NCBI RefSeq assembly: GCF_949987515.2
Contig: NC_082698.1
Span: forward strand, 34,376,070 to 34,440,069
Direction: 5' to 3'
Origin: Delphinus delphis
Lineage: Eukaryota > Chordata > Mammalia > Artiodactyla > Delphinidae
Length of the DNA stretch: 64,000 bases
Part shown: one piece after another, positions 11,986-63,129 of the stretch
Numbering within the stretch: position 1 is the stretch's first letter
How the letters are laid out: each line of letters opens with the position of its first letter
Translations under genes and position numbers: made by a program
The notes under the pieces: model-generated
What the model was told of the DNA's origin: nothing
The model's database searches: none
What the model saw: only the letters and a program-made list of their open reading frames with translations

Positions 11986-13267
11986 TTAACAAAAAGTTAT
12001 TTTACAGCTGAGGTCTGATGGTTTTGAAACCAATGCCTATGTGTGTGTATGGCCAGCCACAAACCTGGGGGATGTTTATTTCCTGTACATGTATATACAA
12101 ATATATCCCATACATATATATGCACACAGGCATGTATTAATTTATGTGTGAAATATATAAAATTATATACATACACATACATGCATATCTATATACATAT
12201 ACCCACCCTCACTATTGAGCTCACTTTTCTAACACTAATCAGCTTCATGCCCAATTACTGCTGCCCAGTATAACTACATGATTTTAGTGCCAATACCAAG
12301 CACCCTTTCGGATGCAGGATAGGTACATCTGTGCATATAGATATGTGTATTTATGTATGTTTGTGTGTATAAAGGAATCATTTCTCCCTTTTATGCTACA
12401 GTCATGCATTACTACGATAAACAGTCTTTTCACCATAGGTTTTGAAATTCTAAACAGTGTAAAATCTACTTCTGGAAAACTGTATAGGTTCATAGTTACA
12501 AAAAATATATATTTTATATATATATTGATTGAAACCTATTGAGTAGATATGTCCTCAGAATCTGGCTATATCCTAGCCCTTAGATAAATTAAAAGAACAC
12601 CCTCTTAATAGGATGTTATGATAGCCTTAAATAGAACATTACCTGTATTTAGAATAGTTGATGTTTTAAAAGTTAACAAAATGATGTTAAAGATTTGAAC
12701 AACACTATGCCTTTGCATTAAATATATAAAGGTTTCCACCAAAGGTTTGGTTCAATTAATTGTCTAAGATTTTCATGTTCCAAGAGTACCAGTATTGTAG
12801 TCATTATTCTTAAAATTATGGCTCATTAAAGGCTTTTATACAAAAAAAAAGCCCTAGTTTTAATCATTTATAAAAACAAGTTCTCTTTAAAAGGTAAAAT
12901 GTACATGAACACTAACGTACTCATGGATATTATCCTGTACAAAGTGACTACTATGTAAAGATAGGAGGCTTGTTCCCAGTAAGAACACCTCATGGTAGCA
13001 CATGTAAACCTGGTTTGGTTCCTCTGCTCTGCAGCTATTCAGCATGTAAAATTTAAACCATTTCACATTAACATTTAAATTTAATACAGTGCAAATGTTT
13101 GAGAATAACTTGTTCCCCCCAGTGAAACAAGAACCAGCGTTATGCTGAATATTCTTCAGATCTATTTACACATTGAGCTAAAAAGTTCACCATAAACTTT
13201 GTAATTTGCTGAATATCAGCAGAAATGTTACTGAACTAGCAGCAATTGCATTTACAATATCTGATAG

Positions 13268-51238
<37,971 letters not shown>

Positions 51239-51744
51239 CTAAAAACAAAAACAAAATCAAAATTATAGCATATAATTCTTTGGTGTTAGCTTATTTAAAA
51301 AGCTGTAAGTCAAATAACAGAAGTACTACCATGAAAAGACTGTATGACTTCATCAATAATGTTCAACTGGTGATAAATTTTGACAAGATTCTGGAGCAAC
51401 AATACCGCATTTATTATTCCAATGGTTTGGAGAAGTTAAATGGCACACAATCGCTAGGAAGCTGGAGAAAGTCTGATTATGATTAACAACACTAAATTGT
51501 GCTTCTAATAAATTGAAATCATCCTCTATACGGGAGCAAGCTCTAACCAGCAACAACTCTTTGGTTACATTATATATCACTGCTCAGTCAGGGAAATTTG
51601 ACAAATGATCAGATTACTGCTGCTGTGCTAAATAAACAGTTTAAGTTCTATGTGCTCACCATTAATGCAAGTAATGAACTGTAAGATGATATCTAACCTA
51701 GAAAATTCAACTTTGAGTTCACTACAAAATTAAGTAAACTGTTC

Positions 51745-52031
51745 TTTTTTTGTGTGTGTATTTATTTTTGGCTGTGTTGGGTCTTCGTTTCTGTGTAAGG
51801 GCTTTCTCCAGTTGCGGCGAGCGGGGGCCACTCTTCATCGCGGTGTGCAGGTCCCTCACTGCCGCGACCTCTCCCGATGTGGAGCACAAGCTCCAGATGC
51901 GCAGGCTCAGCAGTTGTGGCTCACGGGCCTAGCCGCTCCGCGGCATGTGGGATCTTCCTGGACCGGGCACAAACCTGTGTCCCCTGCACTGGCAGGCGTA
52001 TTCCCAACCACTGCACCACCAGGGAAGCCCC
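51745..52031 (-). mobile_element. CHR-type SINE, long form with full tail
   Basis: Carries both the short-form core (agcggctaggcccgtgagcc on minus, approximately) and the additional tail (gaagagtggcccccgctcgc). Located about 510 bp upstream of visible exon 1. Target duplication not clear. Confidence 0.85.
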
Positions 52032-52990
52032 AAGGCCAATGTTTTTAATCTATTTTGGGTTAGGGACCCTTTGAAAATCTGGTGAAACTATACACAGAGG
52101 AGGAACCAAGATGGCGGAGTAGAAGGATGTGCTCTCACTCCCTCTTGCGAGAACACCAGAATCACAACTAGCTGCTGGACAATCATCGACAGGAAGACAC
52201 TGGAACTCACCAAAAAAGATACCCCACATCCAAAGACAAAGGAGAAGCCACAATGAGATGGTAGGAAGGGTGCAATCACAGTAAAATCAAATCCCATAAC
52301 TGCTGGGTGGGTGACTCACAGACTGGAGAACACTTATACCACAGAAGTCCAGCCACTGGAGTGAAGGTTCTGAGCCCCACATCAGGCTTCCCAACCTGGG
52401 GGTCCAGCAACAGGAGGAGGAATTCCTAGAGAATCAGACTTTGAAGGCTAGTGGGAACTGATTGCAGGACTTCGACAGGACTGGGGGAAACAGAGACTCC
52501 ACTCTTGGAGGACACACACAAAGTAGTGTGCGCATCGGGATCCAGGGGAAGGAGCAGTGACCCCAGGGGAGACTGATCTAGACCTACCTGCTAGTGTTGG
52601 AGGGTCTCCTGCAGAGGCGGGGGTTGGCTGTGGCTCACCATGGGGACAAGGACACTGGCAGCAGAAGTTCTAGGAAGTACTCCTGGGCATGAGCCCTCCC
52701 AGAGTCTGTCATTAGCCCCACCAAAGAGCCCAGGTAGGCTCCAGTGTTGGGTTGCCTTAGGCCAAACAACCAAGAGGGAGGGAACCCAGCCCCACCCATC
52801 AACAGTCAAGGGGATTAAAGTTTTACTGAGCTCTGCCCACCAGAGCAACAGTCAGCTCTACCCACCACCAGTCCCTCCCATCAAGGCTCTTACATAGCCT
52901 CATCTGCCAGAGGGCAGACAGCAGAAGCAAGAAGAGCTACAATCCTATAGCCTGTGGAACAGAAACCACATTCACAGAAAGATAGACAAG

Positions 52991-53883
52991 ATGAAAAGGC
53001 AGAGGGCTATATACCAGATGAAGGAACAAGATAAAACCCCAGAAAAACAACTAAATGAAGTGGAGATAGGCAACGTTCTGGAGAAAGAATTCAGAATAAT
53101 GATAGTGAAGATGATCCAGGACCTCAGAAAAAGAATGGAGGCAAAGATCGAGAAGATGCAAGAAATGTTTAATAAAGACCTAGAAGAATTAAAGAACAAA
53201 TGAACAGAGATGAACAATACAATAACTGAAATGAAAACTACACTAGAAGGAATCAACAGGCAGAAGGACGGATAAGTGACCTGGAAGACAGAATGGTGGA
53301 ATTCACTGATACGGAACAGACTGAAGAAAAAAGAATGAAAAGAAATGAAGACAGCCTAAGAGACCTCTGGGACAACATTAAACGCAACAATATTCGCATT
53401 ATAGGGGTCCCAGAAGGAGAACAGAGAGAGAAAGAACCTGAGAAAATATTTGAAGAGATTATAGTCGAAAACTTCCCTAACATGGGAAAGGAAACAGCCA
53501 CCGAAGTCCAGGAAGCATAGAGAGTCCCATATAGGATAAACCCAAGGAGAAACACGCCGAGACACATAGTAATCAAATTGGCAAAAATTAAAGACAAAGA
53601 AAAATAACTGAAAGCAGCAAGGGAAGAACGACAAATAACATACAAGGAAACTCCCATAAGGTTAACAGCTGATTTCTCAGCAGAAACTCTACAAGCCAGA
53701 AGGGAGTAGCATGATATACTTAAAGTGATGAAAGGGAAGAACCTACAACCAAGATTACTCTACCCAGCAAGGATCTCATTCAGATTTGATGGAGAAATCA
53801 AAAGCTTTACAGACAAGCAAAAGCTAAGAAAATTTAGCACCACCAAACCAGCTCCACAACAAATGATAAAGGAACTTCTCTAA
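52991..53883 (+). pseudogene. L1 ORF1 remnant
   Basis: ORF1p is the RNA-binding coiled-coil trimer protein of L1. The open part 52991-53203 reads EKEFRIMIVKMIQDLRKRME, a coiled-coil region. It is broken by TGA at 53201-53203 and a further stop near 53273. A second open part, 53293-53520, has RIIGVPEGEQREKEPEKIF, the RRM-like region, and ends at TAG. Not functional. Confidence 0.85.
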
Positions 53884-53938
53884 GTGGGAAACACAAAAGA
53901 AAAAAACCTACAAAAACAAACCCAAAACAATTAATAAA

Positions 53939-56900
53939 ATGGTCATAGGAACATACACATCAATAATTACCTTAAACGTGAATGGATTAAATGCTCCAAC
54001 CAAAAGACACAGGCTTGCTGAATGGATACAAAAACAAGACTCATATATATGCTGTCTACAAGAGCCCCACTTCAGAACTAAGGACACATACAGACTGAAA
54101 GTGAGGGGATGGAAAAAGATATTCCATGCAAATGAAAATCAAAAGAAAGCTGGAGTAGCTATACTCATATCAGATAAAATAGACTTTAAAATAAAGAATG
54201 TTACAAGAGACAAGGAATGACACATAATGATCAAGGGATCAATCCAAGAAGAAGATATAACAATTATAAATATATATGCACCCAATACAGGAGCACCTCA
54301 ATACATAAGGCAACTGCTAACAGCTCTAAAAGACGAAATCGACAGTAACACAATAATAGTGGGGGACTTTAACACCTCACTTACACCAATGGACAGATCA
54401 TCCAAAATGAAAATAAATAAGGAAACATAAGCTTTAAATGACACAATAGACCAGATAGATTTAATTGATATTTACAGGACATTCCATCCAAAAACAGCAG
54501 ATTACACTTTCTTCTCAAGTGCGCATGGAGCATTCTCCAGGATAGATCACATCTTGGGTCACAAATCAAGCCTCAGTAAATTTCAGAAAACTGAAATCAT
54601 ATCAAACATCTTTTCTGGCCACAACACTATGAGATTAGAAATAAATTACAGGGGAAAAAACGTAAAAAACACAAACACGTGAGGGCTAAACAATACGTTA
54701 CTAAATAACCAAGAGGTGACTGAAGAAATCAAAGAGGAAATCAAAAAATACCTAGAGACAAATGACAATGAAAACACGATGATCCAAAACCTCTGGATAC
54801 AGCAAATTCAGTTGTAAGAGGGAAGTTTATAGCTATACAAGCCTACCTCAAGAAACAAGAAAAATCTCAAGTAAACAATCTAACCTTACAACTAAAGGAG
54901 CTAGAGAAAGAAGAACAAACAAAACCCAAAGTTAGCAGAAGCAAAGAAATCATAAAGATCAGAGCAGAAATAAATGAAGTAGAAACAAAGAAAACAATAG
55001 CAAAGATCAATAAAACTAAAAGCTGGTTCTTTGAAAAGATAAACAAAATTGATAAACCATTAACCAGACTCATCAAGAAAAAGAGGGAGAGGACTCAAAT
55101 CAATAAAATTAGAAATGAAAAAGAAGTTACAACAGACACTGCAGAAATACAAAGCATCCTAAGAGACTACTACAAGCAACTCTATGCCAATAAAACGGAC
55201 AACCTGGAAGAAATGGACAAATTCTTAGAAAGGCATAACCTTTCGAGACTGAACCAGGAAGAAACAGAAAATATGAACAGACCGATCACAATTAATGAAA
55301 TTGAAACTGATTAAAAATCTTCCAACAAACAAAAGGTCAGGACCAGATGGCTTCACAGGTGAATTCTATCAAACATTTAGAGAAGAGCTAACATCCATCC
55401 CTCTCAAACTCTTCCAAAAAATTGCAGAGGAAGGAACACTCCCAAACTCATTCTATGAGGCCACCATCAACCTGATACCAAAACCAGACAAAGATACTAC
55501 AAAAAAAGAAAATTACAGACCAATATCACTGATGAACATAGATGCAAAATTACACAACAAAATACTAGCAAACAGAATCCAACAACACATTAAAAGGATC
55601 ATACACCACGATCAAGTGCAATTTATGCCAGGGATGCAAGGATTCTTCAATATACTCAAATCAATCAATGTGATACACCATATTAACAAATTGAAGAAGA
55701 AAAACCATATCATCATCTCAATAGATGCAGAAAAAGCTTTTGACAAAAGTCAACACCCATGTATGATAAAAACTCTCCAGAAACTGGGCATAGAGGGAAC
55801 CTACCTCAACATAATAAAGGCCATATATGACAAACCCACAGCAAACATCATTCTCAATGGTGAAAAACTGAAAGCATTTCCTCTAAGATAAGGAACTAGA
55901 CAAGGATGTCCATTCTCACCACTATTATTCAACATAGTTTTGGAAGTCCTAGCCATGGCAATCAGAGAAGAAAAAGAAATACAAATTGGAAAAGAAGAAG
56001 TAAAACTGTCACTGTTTGCAGATGAAATGATACTATATAGAGAGAACCCTAAAAATGCCACCAGAAAACTACTAGAGCTAATCAATGAATTTGGTAAAGT
56101 TGCAGGATACAAAATTAATGCATAGAAATTTCTTGCATTCCTATACATTAATGATGAAAAATCTGAAAGAGAAATTAAGGAAACACTCCCATTTACCACT
56201 ACAACAAAAAGAATCAATATTGTGAAGATGACTCTACTACCCAAAGCAGTCTACAGATTCAATGCAATCCCTATCAAATTACCAATGGCATTTTTTATGG
56301 AACTAGAACAAATTACCTTAAAATCTGTATGGAGACACAAAAGACCCTGCATAGCCAAAGCAGTCTTTAGGGAAAAAAACGGAGCTGGAGGGCTTCACTG
56401 GTGGCGCAGTGGTTGAGAGTCTGCCTGCTGATGCAGGGGACACGGGTTTGTGCCCCAGTCCGGGAAGATCCCACATGCCGCGGAGTGGCTAGGCCCGTGA
56501 GCCATAGCCGCTGAGCCTGCACGCCCGGAGCCTGTGCTCCGCAACGGGAGAGGCCACAACAGTGAGAGGCCCACATACCACAAAAAAAACACAACAACAA
56601 AAAACAAACAAAAAAATGGAGCTGTAGGAATCTGACTCTGTGACTTCAGACTATACTACAAAGCTACAGTAATCAAGACAATATGGTACTGGCACAAAAA
56701 CTGAAACATAGATCAATGGAACAAGATAGAAAGCCCAGAGATAAACCCACCCACCTATGGTCAACTAATGTATGACAAAGGAGGCAAGGATATACAACGG
56801 AGAAAAGACAGTTTATTCAATAAGTGGTGCTGGGAAAACTGGACAGCTACATGTAAAAGAATGAAATTAGAACACTCCCTAACACCACACACAAAAAGAA

Positions 56901-57840
56901 ACTCAAAATGGATTCCAGACCTAAATGTAAGACCGGACACTATAAAACTCTTAGAGGAAAACATAGGAAGAACATTCTTTGACATAAATCAAGCAAGATC
57001 TTTTTTGTTCCACCTCCTAGAATAATGGAAGTAAAAACAAAAATAAACAAATGGGACCTAATGAAACACAAAAGATTTTGCACAGCCAAGGAAACTATAA
57101 ACAAGATGAAAAGACAACCCTCAGAATGGGAGAAAATATTTGCAAATGAATCAATGGACAAAGGATTAATCTCCAAAATATATAAACAGCTTATGCAGCT
57201 CAATATTAAAGAAACAAACAACCCAATCCAAAAAGGGGCATAAGACCTAAATAGACATTTCTCCAAAGAAGGCATACAGGTGGCCAAGAAGCACATGAAA
57301 AGCTGCTCAACATCACTAATTATTAGAGAAATGCAAATCAAAACTACAATGAGGTATCACCTCACACCAGTTAGAATGGGCATCATCAGAAAATCTACAA
57401 ACAACAAACGCTGGAGAGGGTGTGGAGAAAAGGGAACCTTCTTGCACTGTTGGTGGGAATGTAAATTGATACAGCCACTATGGAGAACAGTATGGAGGTT
57501 CCTTAAAAAATTAAAAATAGAATTACCATATGATCCAGCAATCCCACTACTGGGCATATACCCAGAGAAAACCATAATTCAAAAAGACACATGCAGCCCA
57601 ATGTTCACTGCAGCACTATTTACAATAGCCAGGTCACAGAAGCAACCTAAATGCCCATCGACAGACGAATGGATAAAGAAGTTGTGGTACATATATACAA
57701 TGGAATTACTCAGCCATAAAAAGAAACGAAATCGAGTCATTTGTTGAGACGTGGATGGATCTAGAGACTGTCATACAGAATGAAGTAAGTCAGAAAGAGA
57801 AAAACAAATATCGTATATTAACGCATGTATGTGGAACCTA
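53939..57840 (+). pseudogene. L1 ORF2 remnant (endonuclease and reverse transcriptase)
   Basis: The endonuclease starts at 53939 (TLNVNGLNAPTKRHRLAEW, with the Asn-containing motif) and continues in frame 54227-54430 (VGDFNTSL). The RT is at 55295-55891 ([37 protein letters not shown]), interrupted by a stop at 55889-55891. The catalytic box follows as LFADEMILY at about 56014. At least five stops are visible, plus a SINE at 56388. Confidence 0.88.
56388..56609 (+). mobile_element. CHR-type SINE nested in the L1 ORF2
   Basis: Complete short-form element. The flanks are AAAAAAACGGAGCTG (56373-56387) and AAAAAAATGGAGCTG (56610-56624). The L1 at the left window edge has the uninterrupted site at 9-23. 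Confidence 0.93.
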
Positions 57841-58050
57841 GAAAAATGGTACAGATGAACCGGTTTGCAGGGCAGAAGTTGAGACACACATGTAGAGAAC
57901 AGATGTATGGACACCAAGGGGTGAAAACCACGGTGGGGTGAGGATGGTGGTGTGCTGAATTGGGCGATTGGGATTGACATGTATACACTGATGTGTATAA
58001 AATTGATGAATAATAAGAACCTGCAGTATAAAAAAACAAACAAACAAAAA

Positions 58051-59945
58051 ACAACTAATACTAAACTTTCTTTGGGTTATTTGTATGGACATATGTTAAT
58101 ATAAATTTTTCAGGCATTACTTGAAATTTCTAAAAATCTTATATGTTCTGGTATAATGTTATAAGTCATAATTGTAGTTATTACTTTAAAATGTATATCT
58201 CAGAAATAACTAAATTTCCTTGTCAATTGCATTTTATGAACTTTCATCAAATCTTTAACCGTGGTCAGTCTTTTGTTATTTACAGACAGTTCTGGGTGTA
58301 CTCTGATGCTTTTGCAAGTATGTTCCTATAAAAGGGTTTCGTCTTCAAGGATTCATGGAAAAGACTCTGACAAGTTCAGGTTTCTGGTAATTGACTATAC
58401 TGCTAAACTGGATGAATAAGCATTTTCAGAACTCTAATGGAAAACTGATGAATTCATAAAAGTGCTAACAAAAGATCAAGATAAAAAAAATTACATGGGA
58501 CTGAGTGAACTGATGAGGATGATTATAATTTTTGTGACTTTCTGTTTGAATAAAAAAAAGAATCCCACAAGGACTCAGAGGCAAAAAATATACAAATCAA
58601 TTTTCACTCTAAAGTAAAGGAGCTGTTACAGTGGAGGATTACTGGACTGAATGTCAACATTATGACATAGTATGAGTGTGTTTCGTGTTTGGTAATTGCA
58701 ATCATTGTTGCTTTTGTTGTGGTCATCCATTTACAATGCTTGATGTCAGTCTATTTATCTCTTGTAGAAATAAAATACAGTGTGTGTGTGTGTGTCTGTG
58801 AAAAGAAAAGTATGGAGAAAATAGACACTGATAATACAGATATCTTTGAAAAACAACAACAACAAAAAACTATACGCAACCTTTTCTGAGAAAAATACAC
58901 TTATATACACACTTAGGTGTAACATTTTGCTTTCAGTTTCGGGGGTTCAGGGATTTCCTTAAGCCCAGGTTTAGAACCTTAATCTAAGGAATTTCTCAGC
59001 AATTCAAAAGCCAACCCAAATCAAGCAATCAAATAGTGCTTAATTAAATATCTATTGTGTGCCTAAAATTCTAAGAAAAGGAATCTCACATGTTGTCTAT
59101 TGTTCAAAATTACAAGCTTGTTGAGAGCTAAAAATTCTACTAACTAGTTCACAGTACTTAACACTACCTCCTTCCACAATTTTTTTTTTTTTAAAGCAAA
59201 AACTGTGTTGTCTGGAAGAGACTGAAGAGAAATTTGAAAAATTTAACTGAAATTCCAGAAAGCGAGAAGATCTAGGGATAATGTATAACTCAGAAAGCTA
59301 CCTATAATTTTCTAGCCAGTGGAAAACTAACAACCCTGGTCCTATCTTTTTAATATGTTTCTCAAAATGGTTTGAAAGAAGTTTAAAACAGACTGCAAAA
59401 TCAACAGCTGGGGGAGCCTACTCACTGATTTGCTATGCCTTAACTACCTTCCATTGAAAGGGAAAGGGAAATTGGAAAGAAGAAAAGTTCTCTTTCTTTT
59501 CTTAGCAGAGAGAATTAGGGACAATCTTAACAGAATTAGGAAAGCTGTAACAGCAATAACCAAATAATTTGATATTACTCTCCCATAATTTCTTCTCATT
59601 TCTCCCCACCATATTTACCAACTCTCTTAATTCTCCCCTAACCCCATCACTGGAAATCCAAATAGTTGCTTGTAGATCCCAAAGCCACACCTATAGAGGA
59701 AGAGTTTTCCCCTATATTTACAAACAATGAATATAATATAAATTGTAGTAGCCTTCTCAGGCTATAATCTTTCTTACTGTAGTAAATTCTACTTTATAAT
59801 TATTAAAAACAACCAGGGGAAGAAAGGGATGAAAGAGCACAGGGTAGAGTATTTTTAGGGTAGAGAAACTATTCTGTATGATACAATAATGACGGAGAGA
59901 TGTCACATTTGTCAAATTCAGCACAATGAACGTGCAACATCAAGG
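58051..59945. other. Intronic sequence with an unclassified block
   Basis: 58330-58650 (caaggattcatggaaaagac, aagttcaggtttctggtaat) has the look of a dispersed repeat or retro-copy, but I cannot assign it. A (TG)n run lies at 58782-58799. The rest is AT-rich without features. Confidence 0.35.
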
Positions 59946-59955
59946 GTGAAGCCTA

Positions 59956-60075
59956 GGGAATTCCCTGGCAGTCCAGTGGTTAGGACTCCGCACTTTCACC
60001 GCCAAGGGCCAGGGTTCAATCCCTGGTTGGGAAACTAAGATCCTGCAAGCTGCGTGGCGCAGCCAAAGAAAAATA
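59956..60075 (+). mobile_element. Short tRNA-derived SINE
   Basis: 120-bp element with head gaattccctggcagtccagt and box ggttcaatccc. Exact duplications GTGAAGCCTA at 59946-59955 and 60076-60085. Confidence 0.9.
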
Positions 60076-60292
60076 GTGAAGCCTAATATAAACTATGGAC
60101 TAGCTGATAATGATAATGTCAACGTTCGTTTACTGACGGTAACAAATGTACCATTCTGGTGTGAGATGCTGATGGTAGGAGAAGGTGTGTTTGGGGGAGG
60201 GTAGGGGGTATATGGATGGGCACTCTGTTTAATTTTGCTCTAAAAAGTGAAGTCAATAAATAAACAGAAAAATAAAATTTAAAAAATAGAGA

Positions 60293-60575
60293 GGGCTTCC
60301 CTGGTGGCGCAGTGGTTGAGAATCTGCCTGCTAATGCAGGGGACACGGGTTCGAGCCCTGGTCTGGGAAGATCCCACATGCCGCGGAGCAACTAGGCCCG
60401 TGAGCCACAACTACTGAGCCTGCGCCTCTGGAGCCTGTGCTCCGCAACAAGAGAGGCCACAATAGTGAGAGGCCCGCGCGCCACGATGAAGAGTGGCCCC
60501 CACTTGCGACAACTAGAGAAAGCCCTCGCACAGAAACGAAGACCCAACGCAGCCAAAAATAAATAAATAAATCAA
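60293..60575 (+). mobile_element. CHR-type SINE, long form, intact B box
   Basis: Full-length element with A-box-like tggcgcagtgg, B-box match ggttcgagccc, the additional gaagagtggcccccacttgc tail and an (AAAT)n end. Confidence 0.9.
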
Positions 60576-61720
60576 TTTTAAAAAATAAATTAAAAAAATA
60601 AAGGGAAACCAAAAACCTAACCAAACAAAAAAAACCCGACCCAGCATACGCAGATCACCATCATCACAGGAACCAGTATTTTAAAAAACACATATTCTCC
60701 AGTAGCAAAACATAAAGTCTGCCTAGAAGAAAATACAAGATACAAAATACAAGTTGGGAAAACAGCCATAGGCCAAATTCAGTCCATCTAAACAACTGTG
60801 CAAGCATCTCCTTTTAGATATGGTTGCAAAAAGTTACATGCTTTAGCTCACTATTAGTATTTTCTCAAAATATCACTAAGTACAATTTGGCCCATCCAGA
60901 GTCAACTTGCCTCTTGCAAATCTGAAAGTTTGTCCACCTGCTTTCATTAATTTTGTGCCTGTCTTCCAGTAGACAATGATTTAGGCAGGTAACCTAATGT
61001 TTTTATTTATAGTTTATTAAATTGGTTGGGGAGTAGGGTACAGTGAGGGGTGTAGTACTTTCAGTCCTTCAGACATTATCCACCTTGGGATTTTCCATTC
61101 CAAAATTTTAAAAAATAGTCAATAGACTTCTAGTATGCTACTAACTAGGAGTCTACTAGTCAAAAATTTCCCTCCTAATCTTAGGCAAAGTCTGGAAAGT
61201 TCTGATGACTTTAGTATTAGTCTAGCAGAGTGCAATCTAAAATACAGAAAAATTCCTACCACAGACTGTTTACTTCACCAGGTTTAAATCAACTATAACC
61301 TGGACTACTACAACTCAAGTTATAAGTAAATTCATGTTTTAAGAGGGCTTTTAAAAATATTCTTTTGTGTTAAATAATTAATATGATATTAGCGCTAGCG
61401 CTTTATGTTAGTGCTAAATGTGGTCCCCAACATTTCTATAGTGAGGGTCAGATGGAGGGGAGGGCATTTATGGGAATTACTCAGGGGAATGAAGGACAGT
61501 TATTTAATTTGATGAGAATGGGGCAGTCTCTTTCCAGCTCCTTTATTCAGATTGGTGTTCCCTCCTGTGTTCTGCCTTCATGGAACTAATAAGGAAAGCT
61601 GATGACAAACAAAAATAAGCCTATCAGACACGTCACTGTAGCAGAAAATCAAGGTTAAACTTCTAGCCATCTATACTCCCTTACACTCTATCCTTCAGCC
61701 AGACCAATTTCCTTTCACTT
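60576..61720. other. Intronic sequence, nothing recognised
   Basis: No repeat or exon that I can support. The palindromic-looking tagcgctagcgct near 61391 is short. Confidence 0.4.
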
Positions 61721-61729
61721 CCTCTTTAG

Positions 61730-62085
61730 TGCCGTCATGCTCACTCCTACTCCCAGAGTTTAACACATGTTCCTTCCTCTGTTACCCTGCTCTTCACCTG
61801 GTTAAATTCCACTCATCCTTCAGGTCTCAGTTTCAACTTCACTTTTAGCTAGTGGGGATCCAGTAGCACTGTCTTCTTCCCCTACCAGATACTTACCTCA
61901 TTATGTATTGATAGTTTTATGAAATGACCATTATATAATTATAAGGCCTTGTCTAGTTGTCTTCTCCTGTCTTGCTTAGTTTCCTGTCTTAAGTTCAACA
62001 GAAGGGCAGAGACCTTGTCTCTTACCAATAAGTATCTAGAAAATTGTAGGCACACGGTTGGCACTAAAATATCTGTTGAATAAAT
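61730..62085 (+). repeat. L2 3' end
   Basis: Follows L2 in order: ccactcatccttcaggtctc, tcttcttcccctaccagata, agggcagagaccttgtctct, ggcactaaaatatctgttga. Confidence 0.75.
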
Positions 62086-63125
62086 CTACCTTGCTTAGGG
62101 GAATGGTCCAAAGTCACAGGGAATAGTTGGTAATATGCAAAATTTTCCACAACTGTAGTTGGCAATAAATCCCTAACTGGCAAAATTGGCATCTTAGGTG
62201 GGATAAGATCTTGCCAGTACCATTTTGCTATGCCCCCTCTTTTATCTTCCCCCAAGCACACCCACAAAGTGGGCAGATGTGGAAAAAAAAGCAGCAATCT
62301 GATTATCATTACCATGAACACCTGATTCCTGCCTGCAGGCAAATGCATCATCATTTCTATCTCCATATCAAATGATCTGGGATTGCAGGGAAGAAAATCT
62401 GGAAAGAAGCTACAACAAAGTGATGAATCATACTGAGTTCTGTGTTCTTCCACTAATTTGGTCTGAAATCCTATTTTGGCCCACTGCCAAAAACAAAAAC
62501 AAACCCAATTCTATATATAGACAATTTATAATGCCTTGTTTTATTTATTTGTCCAACCAATATTTATTGAAAGTCAACTAAATATATAAACTTTGCTCTC
62601 CTCTTCTCATACCTTTATAAAACCTGGTCAATACCTAATTATGCTAATGTTCTCAAATGCCAAAGTCTTAGTCAGCTCTATTCTTTTGGTCTTTCTTTCC
62701 TTCTCTACATATGCATATGTTAAATTTTCTTACATCCTGGACTAAATATGCCCCAGATTCCAACTCAATCTCATGTATGTCTTCATGCTAAATATAAGCG
62801 TCATGCTAATGTTTGCCTTTCAAACAAAAATCAATACTGTATGTATTGAAATTCTGGATTGACTCACAAAGTGACTGATGCAAATGGAATGGAAAAGTTG
62901 ACCCAGTCAACAAAACATGGCTAAACTAGAGATTAATGTCCAGAAGCATATTTTCCTAGATCGTGAATTCGAGTTCTGGTTAAAACAGATAGTGGTTATC
63001 AAGACTAATTAATCTAGACATTCCAGTAAAGTAGTTCGCTGATAGACATATACATTCATAGATAAACTCGCATGAATAGTCTATAGAAAGGAAAAACACG
63101 TAATGACTCATATGAGAAGAGAATC
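62086..63125. other. Intronic sequence, nothing recognised
   Basis: No transposon of recent type, and no open frame that continues the BTAF1 solenoid upstream of the NSSSWLIP exon. Confidence 0.45.
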
Positions 63126-63129
63126 TAAA

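Larger units (their letters stand above)
11860..13267 (-). other. BTAF1: BTAF1 3' UTR (inferred extent)
   Basis: About 1.4 kb of AT-rich sequence directly follows the stop codon and carries no recognisable L1 or SINE, unlike its surroundings. It contains a TA/TG-rich microsatellite-like stretch around 12100-12200. The 3' end is placed just past the distal AATAAA. No transcript evidence is available here. Confidence 0.6.
52096..58050 (+). mobile_element. Nearly full-length, inactive LINE-1 antisense to BTAF1
   Basis: Starts with the L1 5' UTR phrase gaggaaccaagatggcggag and ends in an A-rich tail, about 5.7 kb without the nested SINE at 56388-56609. Parts: 5' UTR 52096-52990, ORF1 remnant 52991-53883, ORF2 remnant 53939 to about 57840, 3' UTR after it. 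Both ORFs carry stops and frameshifts. Flanks show only a weak possible duplication (aactatac/aactaatac). Confidence 0.92.

Noticed and set aside
53253..53657. 134-codon minus-strand frame, and similar minus-strand frames at 54867, 55801 and 56940
   Set aside because: They run antisense to L1 ORF1/ORF2. The L1 has A-rich coding strands that leave the reverse strand open by composition.
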